From Fibrobacter sp. (GTDB lineage Bacteria; Fibrobacterota; Fibrobacteria; Fibrobacterales; Fibrobacteraceae): a DNA stretch of 32,538 nucleotides. The position numbers and the translations under genes are program-made. Below the pieces are notes generated by a model, which saw nothing but the letters and a program-made list of their open reading frames with translations, had not been told where the DNA came from and ran no database searches. Positions 12,971-21,153 of this stretch are shown in pieces. Within the stretch, counting starts at the first letter, position 1; every line of letters starts with the position of its first letter. The stretch is taken from positions 1 to 32,538 of the forward strand of contig JAKSID010000030.1 in the NCBI GenBank assembly GCA_024399035.1, written 5' to 3'.

Positions 12971-13008
12971 AAACCACAGAATTCGTTCTGTGGTTTTTGT
13001 TTTTTTTT
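12971..13008 (+). terminator. Rho-independent terminator with UUCG tetraloop
   Basis: AAACCACAGAA pairs with TTCTGTGGTTT around a TTCG loop, followed by a long T tract. It ends the small charged ORF. Confidence 0.9.
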
Positions 13009-13055
13009 GCAGAAAGCCTATGCCAAGCCAGGTTGGAAACGACTTTCGGCATTAC

Positions 13056-13089
13056 AAAAAAAACACGGAACCTGTTGCCAGGTCCCGTG
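13056..13089 (-). terminator. Rho-independent terminator after lichenase gene
   Basis: On the minus strand a CACGGGACCTG/CAGGTTCCGTG stem (one G-U) is followed by eight U (complement of the A run at 13056-13063). Confidence 0.85.
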
Positions 13090-13117
13090 TGGGGTGTTTT
13101 TGGGTGTTTTTGGGGCT

Positions 13118-14344
13118 CTACTTCTTCATGAACTTGAGGGCCTGCTTAGAGGAACCCTGCTTGATGTTCACGAAGTACTGGCCGGCAGGCAGCTGCTCGA
13201 TGGAAATCGAGTGCATGCCGACACCATAATTCTTAGTTTCCTTCATCAGGACCTTGCCCAGGGCGCTCATCACTTCCACGCGAACTTCGCCGGCAGAGGT
13301 AATGTTCAGCATCAGGCTGGAATTCTGGATTTCTGCAGTGGCGATTGTGCGCTGTTCTGCAGGCTGGAGGTCCATGCCGATAACGGAACTGCTGGAATAA
13401 GCCGGAATCACCGTTGCGCTGCTGGAGGAGGCGGGCTGCACTTGTACGCTGTTAGAGGAAGCAGGCTGTACCTGAACACTGCTGGAAGACGGAATCTGCT
13501 GTTGGACGCTGCTGGAGCTTGCGGGAGAGGGTTCGTTATCGACGGGAACCTGGCCGTTGAACATTTCCTGACCCTTCTTGGTGAGGGCGAGAATCAGCAT
13601 GCCGTCCCTGGAGTAGATGTTGTTTTCGGTAAGGTCCACGCGGTTGCCGTCGAAGGTCCAGTCGCCCTTGCCCCAGCGGCTGTCATCAAAGGTATCAAAA
13701 TCGTCAACCCAGTCTAAAGTAAAGTCGGAACCGTTGGGACCCTTGCCCGGAGTATATTCGTAACGCTTTACCCAGTTGATGAACTGGAAGACGGGAAGCT
13801 TGCTATCGTCCCAAGCGCCGACCCAGCCGGCGTCTTCATGAGACCACAGGTTAAAGCGGATGCCCTGAGGCTTGGAAAGTGCTGCAACCTGGTCCTGGCC
13901 GTTTACGATCTGGCTGCCCTTGGTTGCCTTACGTACTTCAACACCGTCCAGAGTCCAGCGGACATAATCAGGGGTCCATTCCAAACCATAGGTATGGAAG
14001 CCTGCGTTGGCTGCGGGGTTAACGGCGTGGTGTTTTTCGCTAGTATTCTGGGCGCCAGCCTTACCGGTAATGATATTGGACTGGAAACTGCCGGGGTTTT
14101 TACCCAGGACTTCAATGTCGATTTCTACCCAGGGACGGCCGTCGGTCTGTTCGGAGCCGTTGGCATAGAGGAACATGGAACTGACGGTTCCGGAGATGGC
14201 CCCCATGTACATACGGGCTTCGTACTTACCGTACATCCATTCTTCGTTGGAGTAGAGTTCTGCACCGGAATAGTCTTTAGCCATGGATGTTCCTACGGAA
14301 AGTACTGTCAAAATTGAGACAGATATAAATTTTTTGAAATTCAT
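13118..14344 (-). CDS. GH16 circularly permuted 1,3-1,4-beta-glucanase (lichenase)
   Basis: Hydrolyses mixed-linkage beta-glucan. It closely follows the Fibrobacter succinogenes lichenase: DYSGAELYS, SGTVSSMFLYANGSE, GKNPGSFQSNIITGKAGAQ, LEWTPDYVRWT, FNLWS, FQFINWVK. The catalytic motif is PWVEIDIEVLG, with nucleophile E74 and acid/base E78. The segment DFTLDWVDDFDTFDDSRWGKGDWTFDG, split here only by mention, lies after the catalytic half although Bacillus lichenases carry it at the N-terminus: the known circular permutation. A Ser-rich PASSSS-type linker (~275-330) and an ~65-residue tail (GEVRVEVMSALGKVL ... LPAGQYFVNIKQ ... ALKFMKK) like type IX secretion C-terminal signals follow, unlike the short basic tail I recall for the S85 enzyme. 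The signal peptide is ~1-22; GAGGG precedes the ATG. It is the only minus-strand enzyme gene in the island. Confidence 0.95.
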   Translation of the reverse strand: MNFKKFISVSILTVLSVGTSMAKDYSGAELYSNEEWMYGKYEARMYMGAISGTVSSMFLYANGSEQTDGRPWVEIDIEVLGKNPGSFQSNIITGKAGAQNTSEKHHAVNPAANAGFHTYGLEWTPDYVRWTLDGVEVRKATKGSQIVNGQDQVAALSKPQGIRFNLWSHEDAGWVGAWDDSKLPVFQFINWVKRYEYTPGKGPNGSDFTLDWVDDFDTFDDSRWGKGDWTFDGNRVDLTENNIYSRDGMLILALTKKGQEMFNGQVPVDNEPSPASSSSVQQQIPSSSSVQVQPASSNSVQVQPASSSSATVIPAYSSSSVIGMDLQPAEQRTIATAEIQNSSLMLNITSAGEVRVEVMSALGKVLMKETKNYGVGMHSISIEQLPAGQYFVNIKQGSSKQALKFMKK

Positions 14345-14481
14345 GTTTCCCTCTTCTGTAGTGACCCATACGTCAAATAAAATAGATTGTTTGCATAAGG
14401 TGTTAAATGTTTTGAAATGTCAAAATCAATAAAGTGTATCGTTTGTATCTATAGACTGTGTGACATATTTCACCATTCCCG

Positions 14482-14546
14482 TTGATAAAACGTCCATAGA
14501 AACATTTTTCAGATGGGGTTAAAATCCCGACTGGTAGATAGTTTTA
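14482..14546 (+). promoter_or_regulatory. Regulon site S5 and promoter of first GH10 gene, possibly bidirectional
   Basis: TTGATAAAACGTCCATAGAA (14482-14501) is followed at 57 bp by TAGTTTTA (14539-14546); the ATG is 39 bp on. Read on the minus strand the same palindrome continues into CGGGA, and 58 bp later TACACTTT occurs, so it might also serve the divergent lichenase gene. Confidence 0.65.
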
Positions 14547-14577
14547 GAAAAAACTTGTTTTTAACAGGGATGATGCT

Positions 14578-16437
14578 ATGAAAAAGATTATGACGCTCTT
14601 GACTGCTGGTCTCGCCGCCGCAACTGTAAGCCATGCGGCTCTTGCCGATGGCGGTGCCAAGTTCCTTGGAAACATTACTACCAGTTCTCAGATTCGATCC
14701 GACATGGGTACTTACTGGAACCAGCTTACCAACGAAAACGGTTGTAAGTGGGGCTCAATCCACTCTGTCGATGCAAACGGCAAGAGCGTTTTCAATTTCA
14801 ACGGCTTCGATAGTTGCGAAAATGGTTACAAGTGGGCCAAGGCTGCCCCGGGTCGTACCTTCAAGTTCCACGCTCTTATCTGGGGCTCCCAGAAGCCCAA
14901 CTTCCTCTGTACCAAGAAAAATCCAAGCATTACAAAGGAAAAGACCCTCCAGTATATTACCGAATGGTTCGATGCCGTTGCGGCCAAGTTCCCTGACCTG
15001 GAATACATTGACGTGGTGAACGAAGCAATTTGGTCTGGTGACCCGGTGAAAGGTAACTATCACTCTGGCTATAGCAAGCCTGCTGCAGGTGCCGAAGGCA
15101 TCAGTACCGACGATCCGGAATGTGGAGGCACTTATATCGTTCAGGCTTTGGGTGGAGACGACATCGTCAACAACAAGCATCAGTACAATTTCGTGAAGAA
15201 GGCTTTCGAAATGGCCCGCGAACGCTGGCCCAAGGCAAAGCTCATCTATAACGACTATAACACCCTCTCTTGGCAGATGAACGAAGGTATCGAAATGGTG
15301 CAGACCCTGCTCAAGAACGGCGCTCCCATCGACTTCTACGGCCAGCAGGCCCATGACTGTAAGGGCATGGATAAGTCCACTTTTGAATCCAGAATGACCA
15401 AGATTCACGATGCAGTGGGCATTCCCCTGCTGGTCTCCGAATACGATATCGGCGAAGCCGACGATACCAAGCAGAAGAACGACTATGCCAACCAGATTCC
15501 CTTCATGTGGGAAACTCCCTGGATTGGCGGTATCACCATTTGGGGTTATATCAATGGCGCGACCTGGGCTGCTAATACCGGCATCATGGAAAAGGATGGC
15601 CGTAAGCGCCCCGCATTCACCTGGCTGGAAGAATACTTCAAGAATAACTTGGCCAAGGGCCAGAACAACACCGGTACCGTAGTAGAACCGGAACCGCAGA
15701 CTCCGTTCAAGGGTACGGCTGCTGTCATCCCGGGTAAGATTGAAGCCGAAGACTTCGACAATCCGGGTGTTGGTTATGGCAACAATTCCTATAGCACTGC
15801 AGAATCTTCCAACAAGGGCGACTCCGACTACCGTAAGGGCACTTCTGTAAGCATTTACAAGAAGGCTACCGGCAATGTCATTGGCTACAACAATGAAGGC
15901 AACTGGTACGAATACACAGTTAACGTTGCAGAAACCGGTTCTTACACTATGTTTGCCGCTGTCGCCGCCGCTGGTTCTACCTCCAGCTTCAAGCTCTCTG
16001 TCGATGGCGAAGATATTACCAAGGCTATCGCGGTCCCGGCAGCAGCCTCCGGCGAAGACAACTACAGTGACTACAACAAGGTTTCTACTGTTGTCAACCT
16101 GACTAAGGGCGAACACATCCTTCGTCTCACTGTTACCGGTGCGTGGTTCGATATTGACTATCTCAACTTCGAAGCGGGTGAAAATGCCAAGGATCCGTAC
16201 GAAATCGAAAAGACTGATCCTGCTGCTATCGCAGGCAAGGTCCAGATGGGCGTGAACGTCCGCGCTGATTACGATGTGTTCGACATGCAGGGCGTTTTCA
16301 TGGGTCGTTTGACTGCTTACGGCATGGAACAGGCTGTTCAGACTGTCAAGTCCAGCAACTTCCTCAAGGCTAAGGGCGTCTACTATGTTCGCGCTAAGGC
16401 AACGGGCATGGTCCAGACTGTGACTGTTTCCAAGTAA
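14578..16437 (+). CDS. Secreted GH10 endo-xylanase with CBM6 (first of three)
   Basis: Endo-beta-1,4-xylanase of family GH10. Acid/base E149 is in IDVVNEAIW and nucleophile E288 in LLVSEYDIG; FKFHALIWGSQ, LIYNDYN, GQQAHD and WGYINGATW complete the barrel. The signal peptide is MKKIMTLLTAGLAAATVSHA. The catalytic domain ends near residue 362. A CBM6 (~384-534; IPGKIEAEDFD, GNWYEYTVNV, WFDIDYLNF) and the shared tail (YDVFDMQGVFMGRLTAYG ... TVTVSK) follow. This copy lacks the Gly-rich loop and Cys-containing TWL.C insert of the next two GH10 genes, so it is the more distant paralogue. F. succinogenes S85 is reported to carry a tandem xylanase cluster of this type; I do not assign its letters. 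Monocistronic: S5 upstream, terminator at 16459. Confidence 0.94.
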   Translation: MKKIMTLLTAGLAAATVSHAALADGGAKFLGNITTSSQIRSDMGTYWNQLTNENGCKWGSIHSVDANGKSVFNFNGFDSCENGYKWAKAAPGRTFKFHALIWGSQKPNFLCTKKNPSITKEKTLQYITEWFDAVAAKFPDLEYIDVVNEAIWSGDPVKGNYHSGYSKPAAGAEGISTDDPECGGTYIVQALGGDDIVNNKHQYNFVKKAFEMARERWPKAKLIYNDYNTLSWQMNEGIEMVQTLLKNGAPIDFYGQQAHDCKGMDKSTFESRMTKIHDAVGIPLLVSEYDIGEADDTKQKNDYANQIPFMWETPWIGGITIWGYINGATWAANTGIMEKDGRKRPAFTWLEEYFKNNLAKGQNNTGTVVEPEPQTPFKGTAAVIPGKIEAEDFDNPGVGYGNNSYSTAESSNKGDSDYRKGTSVSIYKKATGNVIGYNNEGNWYEYTVNVAETGSYTMFAAVAAAGSTSSFKLSVDGEDITKAIAVPAAASGEDNYSDYNKVSTVVNLTKGEHILRLTVTGAWFDIDYLNFEAGENAKDPYEIEKTDPAAIAGKVQMGVNVRADYDVFDMQGVFMGRLTAYGMEQAVQTVKSSNFLKAKGVYYVRAKATGMVQTVTVSK

Positions 16438-16458
16438 ACTTGAACTAATGTAACTGTG

Positions 16459-16497
16459 AAAAACGGCCTTTCGTTAAGAAAGCGCCGTTTTTTTTTG
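16459..16497 (+). terminator. Rho-independent terminator after first GH10 gene
   Basis: AAACGGC-CTTTC pairs with GAAAG-CGCCGTTT (one bulge), followed by nine T. Confidence 0.82.
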
Positions 16498-16570
16498 CGT
16501 TGTCTAGAAAAAAAGGGAAACCTTGTTTTTAACAAAAATTTGTTTTTTTTGAAGGGTACGAATTGCTCCG

Positions 16571-16636
16571 TGGACAAATTATCCATAGGACTGTGTTCGG
16601 GTGGCGAGCGATGTTCCAAGTTGGAGGATACATTAT
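16571..16636 (+). promoter_or_regulatory. Regulon site S6 and promoter of second GH10 gene
   Basis: TGGACAAATTATCCATAGGA (16571-16590) is followed at exactly 58 bp by TACATTAT (16629-16636), the weakest match to TAnnTTTR in the set. The ATG is 44 bp on. Confidence 0.65.
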
Positions 16637-16672
16637 AGGAGGATGATTTGGCTTTTTTTCAAGGATTGGTGT

Positions 16673-18586
16673 ATGAAAAAAATTATTTCTCTTGCTGTAG
16701 CGGGTCTCGCCGCTGCAACCATGTCTTACGCAGGCCCCGGTATTGCTGATGGTGCCGCAAAGTTCGTAGGCAACATTACTCAGTCTAACACAGCCCCTGG
16801 CCCTAACGATGAATATACCAAGCTCTGGAACCAGGCCACGGCCGAAAACGGCTGTAAGTGGGGTTCCATCGAAGGTACCCGCGGCAGGTTCAACTGGGCA
16901 GGCTGCGACGCCGCCTACAACTGGGCCAAGAACAATGGCGGCCATTTCAAGTTCCACGCCCTCCTTTGGGGTGGTCAGTACCCCGGCTGGCTCGAAAGCC
17001 TGAGTGTCGATGAAACCAAGAAGGCTATTACCGCCTGGTTTGACGCTGTCAAGGAACACTATCCTGATATCGAAATGATCGACGTGGCCAACGAAGCTAT
17101 TCGTACCGGCAATGGGCAGTATCATTCCGGTTATACCAGAACCAAGATTATCCCTGCACTGGGTGGCGACAACAACGGCGATTACCAGTTCTTGACTACC
17201 GCATTCAAGATGGCCCGTGAACGCTGGCCCAAGGCAATCCTTATTTATAATGACTATAACACCATCCAGTGGCATGTGGACCAGGGTATCAACCTGATCA
17301 ATACTATCCGCAAGAATGGCGCTCCGGTCGACGCCTATGGCCTCCAGGCACACGACCTGATGAGCACCGGCGGTGGCTACAACGGCACCGGTGGCGGCGG
17401 CAACTGCCTGAACTACAATACCTTCGTTTCTACCATGCAGAAGATCCACAAGGAAACCAACAACTTCCCGGTGATCATCTCCGAATACGACGTCCCGTCT
17501 ACCGACGATGGCATTCAGAAACAGTGCGTCAGCGAACAGGTCAAGTACTGGATGGAAGACCCCTATGTGGCCGGCATTACCTTCTGGGGTTACATCTATG
17601 GCCGTACCTGGCTAGACTGTAACGGTACCGCCAGCGGCTGCTCCGGCTTGATCAGGAACGGTCAGGACCGCCCGGCAATGACCTGGCTCAAGGAATATCT
17701 TAAAAACAACAAAGGCGTAAATGCAACTGGTCTTGCTACCGGCATTACCGCTGAACCGGAACCGCAGACTCCGTTCAAGGGTGCACCCCTTGCAATTCCT
17801 GGCACCATCCAGATGGAAGACTTCGATATTCCGGGCGTTGGTTCCGGCAATGACTCCTACGGCGACGCTGATTTCGAAAATCACGGCGATAGCGATTACC
17901 GTAAGGATACCGGCGTCGACCTTTACAAGAAATCCAACAACCGCATCGTGGTTGGCTACAACAGCGAAGGCGACTGGCTGGAATACACTGTGAACGTTGC
18001 AGAATCCGGTACATACACCGTTTATGCAGCCGTTGCAGCCGCAGGTTCCACCTCCAGCTTCCAGCTCTCCATGGACGGCAAGGCTATCTCCGAAAAGATT
18101 GCCGTTCCTGCAGCCGTATCTGGTGAAGATAACTACGACGATTACAACAAGGTTTCCTTTGATGTGAACCTCACCCAGGGCAAGCATATCCTGCGCTTCA
18201 CCGTCACTGGCGCCTGGCTTGACATTGACTACATGAACATCGTGGCCAAGGGTGAAGCCGACCCGAACCCGATCATCAAGTCCTCCAGTTCCGTTGAACC
18301 TGCCTCTAGTTCCTCCAATGGCAATTCCAACGTGGCTCCGGAATCCAGCTCTTCTGTGGGTCAGAGCATGGCAATCAACCAGAACGTTGCTCTTGGCATG
18401 GAAACTCTTCAGGCTTACGATATCTTCGACATGCAGGGTACTTTCATGGGCCGTCTCCGCGCTTATAGCTTCGACCAGGCCGTTGGCTTTGTCAAGTCTG
18501 CAAGCGATGTGAAGTTTGCAAAGGGAACCTACGCTATCCGTAACGTTGGTACCAAGCAGATGCAGACTTTCCGTATTGCTAAGTAA
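16673..18586 (+). CDS. Secreted GH10 endo-xylanase with CBM6 (second of three)
   Basis: GH10 xylanase with acid/base E141 (IDVANEAIR) and nucleophile E271 (IISEYDVP). ATG 16673 follows AAGGA and begins the signal peptide MKKIISLAVAGLAAATMSYA; an earlier in-frame ATG (16643) directly abuts AGGAGG, too close to be used well, and would add hydrophobic residues. A Gly-rich loop (STGGGYNGTGGGGNC) and a WLDCNGTASGC insert probably form disulfides and are shared with the third copy. A CBM6 (~374-525), a Ser-rich linker (KSSSSVEPASSSS...) and the shared tail ending MQTFRIAK follow. The catalytic domain is nearly identical to that of the next gene, but the CBM6 resembles the GH5 gene's more (IPGTIQMEDFDIPGVG, DSDYRKDTGVDLY). 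Confidence 0.94.
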   Translation: MKKIISLAVAGLAAATMSYAGPGIADGAAKFVGNITQSNTAPGPNDEYTKLWNQATAENGCKWGSIEGTRGRFNWAGCDAAYNWAKNNGGHFKFHALLWGGQYPGWLESLSVDETKKAITAWFDAVKEHYPDIEMIDVANEAIRTGNGQYHSGYTRTKIIPALGGDNNGDYQFLTTAFKMARERWPKAILIYNDYNTIQWHVDQGINLINTIRKNGAPVDAYGLQAHDLMSTGGGYNGTGGGGNCLNYNTFVSTMQKIHKETNNFPVIISEYDVPSTDDGIQKQCVSEQVKYWMEDPYVAGITFWGYIYGRTWLDCNGTASGCSGLIRNGQDRPAMTWLKEYLKNNKGVNATGLATGITAEPEPQTPFKGAPLAIPGTIQMEDFDIPGVGSGNDSYGDADFENHGDSDYRKDTGVDLYKKSNNRIVVGYNSEGDWLEYTVNVAESGTYTVYAAVAAAGSTSSFQLSMDGKAISEKIAVPAAVSGEDNYDDYNKVSFDVNLTQGKHILRFTVTGAWLDIDYMNIVAKGEADPNPIIKSSSSVEPASSSSNGNSNVAPESSSSVGQSMAINQNVALGMETLQAYDIFDMQGTFMGRLRAYSFDQAVGFVKSASDVKFAKGTYAIRNVGTKQMQTFRIAK

Positions 18587-18633
18587 AGTTTAGGACCAGT
18601 TCCTTCAAAAACCTAATCCAAAACACCAAACAA

Positions 18634-18670
18634 AACGTACTAGGGCGAGTGTCCTAGTACGTTTTTTTTT
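18634..18670 (+). terminator. Rho-independent terminator after second GH10 gene
   Basis: ACGTACTAGG pairs with CCTAGTACGT around GCGAGTGT, then a long T run. The preceding 3' UTR is nearly identical to that of the third GH10 gene. Confidence 0.92.
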
Positions 18671-18742
18671 GTTTGCCTACGTTCTTTTTTAGGAAATTGC
18701 CTTTTTTTGCTAAAAAACACAAATTTCAAGAAAAATTGACTA

Positions 18743-18808
18743 TGGATAAATTGTCCACGGAATGATTTGAAGCGGATTTAAAATATTCCATTTTGGAGGG
18801 TAGATTTA
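18743..18808 (+). promoter_or_regulatory. Regulon site S7 and promoter of third GH10 gene
   Basis: TGGATAAATTGTCCACGGAA (18743-18762) is followed at exactly 58 bp by TAGATTTA (18801-18808). The ATG is 51 bp on. Confidence 0.72.
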
Positions 18809-18851
18809 ATGCAGGTTTATGGGAAAACCAAAAAAAAAGGATGGATGTAGT

Positions 18852-20771
18852 ATGAAAAAACAAATTTCTTTCGCTGCGATTGGGTTGGCTGCAGCTATGG
18901 CTGTGCCGGCTTTTGCTGGTCCGGGTCTCGCCGATGGAGCTGCAAAGTTCGTTGGTAACATTACACAGTCTAACACCGCTCCTGGTCCTAACGATACGTA
19001 CACCAAGCTGTGGAACCAGGCTACTGCTGAAAACGGCTGTAAGTGGGGCTCTATCGAAGGCACCCGCGGCCGCTACAACTGGGCTGGTTGCGATGCAGCC
19101 TATAACTGGGCAAAGAACAACGGCGGTCACTTCAAGTTCCACGCTCTTCTCTGGGGTTCCCAGTATCCTAGCTGGCTCGAAAGCTTGAGCGTCGATGATA
19201 CCAAGAAGGCCATTACCGCATGGTTTGATGCTGTAAAGCAGCATTATCCCGATCTTGAAATGATTGACGTGGCAAACGAAGCTATTCGTACTGGCAATGG
19301 TCAGTATCATTCTAACTATACCAAGACCAAGATTATCCAGGCTATGGGTGGCGATAACAATGGTGACTACGCCTTCCTTACCACAGCTTTCAAGATGGCT
19401 CGTGAACGTTGGCCCAAGGCAATCTTGATCTATAACGACTATAACACCATTCAGTGGAACGTGGACCAGGGTATCAACCTGATCAACACCATCAGAAAGA
19501 ATGGCGCTCCTGTTGACGGTTACGGCCTCCAGGCTCACGACTTGATGAGCCAGGGTGGTGGCGCCAACGGTACTGGTGGCGGTGGCGCTTGCCTTGCTTA
19601 CAGCACCTTCAAGTCCACCATGGAAAAGATCCATAGCCAGACTAACAACTTCCCGATTTTCATTTCTGAATACGACATTCCTACCACGGATGATAACGTT
19701 CAGGAACAGTGCATTAAGGAACAGTTCTCCTACTGGTTTGAAGATCCTTATGTAGCCGGCATTACTTTCTGGGGCTACATCTATGGTCAGACCTGGCTCA
19801 ACTGTAACAATACTGCAAATGGTTGCTCCGGTCTCATCAAGAATGGTCAGGACCGTAAGGCTATGACCTGGTTGAGAAACTATCTCAAGTCCAACAAGGG
19901 TGTGAACACCACTGGTCTCGCAGGTGGCACCGTGGTTGATCCTGAACCGCAGACCCCGTATGGCGGCAAGGCTGCTGCAATTCCGGGCAAGATTGAAGCC
20001 GAAAACTTCGACGTTCCGGGTAAGGGCGTTAACGCAGACGGTACTTCTAACCAGTCTTACAGTGTTGCAAACAGCGGTAACGGCAACTCCGACTACCGTA
20101 AGAACGAATCCCCCAACCTCTATAAGGGTGCTACTGGCGTCGTCATTGGTTACAACAACAACGACAACTGGTACGAATACACTGTAGAAGTTGCTGAAAC
20201 TGGTACTTACACCATGTACGCAGCTGTTGCTTCTGGTGCAGGTGGCGCATTCACCCTCTCCATGGATGGCAAGGCTATCACCGAAAGCATTAGCGTTCCT
20301 GCAGCAGTTGGTGGTACCGACGTGTTCACCGAATACAACAAGGTCTCTGCTGATGTGAACCTCACCGCAGGCAAGCACATCCTCCGCCTCACTGTTGCCA
20401 AGGAATATTTCGATATCGACTACATGACCTTCGTCAAGAAGGGTGAGGCTGATCCGGAACCGCTTTCCAGCTCCTCTAACGACGTTCCGACTACCACTAC
20501 TTCTAGCTCTTCTGGAACAACTCCGGACGTTGCTGGCTCTAGCTCCTCTGCTGTCATGGCAATTGGTGTAAGCCTCGACTATGAGTTCGAAACTCTCCAG
20601 GCCTTCGACGTGTTCGATGTGAACGGCATGTTCATGGGTCGCCTCAGAGCTTACAGCTTCAACCAGGCTATCGAAACTGTCAAGTACAGCGACGTGAAGT
20701 TTGCTAACGGTACGTACTACGTCCGTAATAAGGATACCAAGCAGATGCAGTCCTTCCGCATCGCTAAGTAA
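18852..20771 (+). CDS. Secreted GH10 endo-xylanase with CBM6 (third of three)
   Basis: GH10 xylanase with acid/base E143 (IDVANEAIR) and nucleophile E273 (FISEYDIP). ATG 18852 follows AAGGATGGA; the signal peptide ends AVPAFA. The catalytic domain runs collinear with the second copy, including the Gly-rich loop and WLNCNNTANGC insert, so the pair is a recent tandem duplication. Its CBM6 (~377-529; IPGKIEAENFDVPG, DNWYEYTVEV) has an insertion (NADGTSNQSYS) and is of the type in the first GH10 gene rather than the second. A Ser/Thr linker (TTTTSSSSGTT) leads to the shared tail ending MQSFRIAK. It is the last gene of the island, and its terminator at 20815 separates it from ribosomal genes. Confidence 0.94.
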   Translation: MKKQISFAAIGLAAAMAVPAFAGPGLADGAAKFVGNITQSNTAPGPNDTYTKLWNQATAENGCKWGSIEGTRGRYNWAGCDAAYNWAKNNGGHFKFHALLWGSQYPSWLESLSVDDTKKAITAWFDAVKQHYPDLEMIDVANEAIRTGNGQYHSNYTKTKIIQAMGGDNNGDYAFLTTAFKMARERWPKAILIYNDYNTIQWNVDQGINLINTIRKNGAPVDGYGLQAHDLMSQGGGANGTGGGGACLAYSTFKSTMEKIHSQTNNFPIFISEYDIPTTDDNVQEQCIKEQFSYWFEDPYVAGITFWGYIYGQTWLNCNNTANGCSGLIKNGQDRKAMTWLRNYLKSNKGVNTTGLAGGTVVDPEPQTPYGGKAAAIPGKIEAENFDVPGKGVNADGTSNQSYSVANSGNGNSDYRKNESPNLYKGATGVVIGYNNNDNWYEYTVEVAETGTYTMYAAVASGAGGAFTLSMDGKAITESISVPAAVGGTDVFTEYNKVSADVNLTAGKHILRLTVAKEYFDIDYMTFVKKGEADPEPLSSSSNDVPTTTTSSSSGTTPDVAGSSSSAVMAIGVSLDYEFETLQAFDVFDVNGMFMGRLRAYSFNQAIETVKYSDVKFANGTYYVRNKDTKQMQSFRIAK

Positions 20772-20814
20772 AGTTTAGGACCAGTTCCTTCAAGAACCTA
20801 ATCCAAAACACCAA

Positions 20815-20858
20815 ACAAAATGTCCTAAGGCGAATGTCTTAGGGCATTTGTTTTTTTA
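20815..20858 (+). terminator. Rho-independent terminator after third GH10 gene
   Basis: ATGTCCTAAG pairs with CTTAGGGCAT around GCGAATGT, then TTTGTTTTTTT. The stem differs from the homologous terminator at 18634 by paired, compensating changes. Confidence 0.9.
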
Positions 20859-21153
20859 TGCGTGGGGAGTGCCTTTGCGCTGCTCTCGGCTTGCATGTCA
20901 TGGACACTATATGCCAGTCGTCCTGGAGCGTAGCGATCGGAACTCAATAGGGGCCAATAGATGGTTAAATAGCATATTTTGCTATGTTAATTATTATAAC
21001 TATATCAATTAATAGAACTAAAAACCCCTAAACTACGGACTTTTTTCAAAAAATAAACTTTTTTAGCCTTGCAACCCCTGTCGAATCCTTCTAAATTTGC
21101 ATCAGCATTTCACGGGGCAGGGTGCCCCGGAAACCTAAACCAAAAGGATTTAC
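20859..21153. other. Intergenic region before rplM: repeat-like remnant, AT-rich tract, leader
   Basis: No gene seen. The stretch 20900-20955 (including CGTCCTGGAGCGTAGCGATCG) looks like a degenerate extragenic repeat. 20955-21065 is very AT-rich and may serve as an UP-like element. A promoter and a short GC hairpin (GGGGCA-GGG-TGCCCC, about 21115-21129) precede rplM. Confidence 0.4.
21069..21097 (+). promoter_or_regulatory. Probable promoter of rplM-rpsI
   Basis: TTGCAA (21069-21074), a 17-bp spacer and TAAATT (21092-21097) lie downstream of an AT-rich tract. Unlike the hydrolase promoters this has a recognisable -35/-10 layout and no palindrome. Confidence 0.45.

Noticed and set aside
12754..13131. 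A 125-codon plus-strand frame starting at TTG 12754
   Set aside because: It is the wrong frame of the charged ORF, runs through two terminators, and has an unlikely composition.
13118..14344. Lichenase gene as a scrambled or misassembled GH16
   Set aside because: The domain order matches the naturally permuted Fibrobacter enzyme throughout.
16643..16672. Earlier in-frame ATG for the second GH10 gene
   Set aside because: AGGAGG touches the ATG with no spacing, and the MKK start gives a normal signal peptide matching its paralogues.
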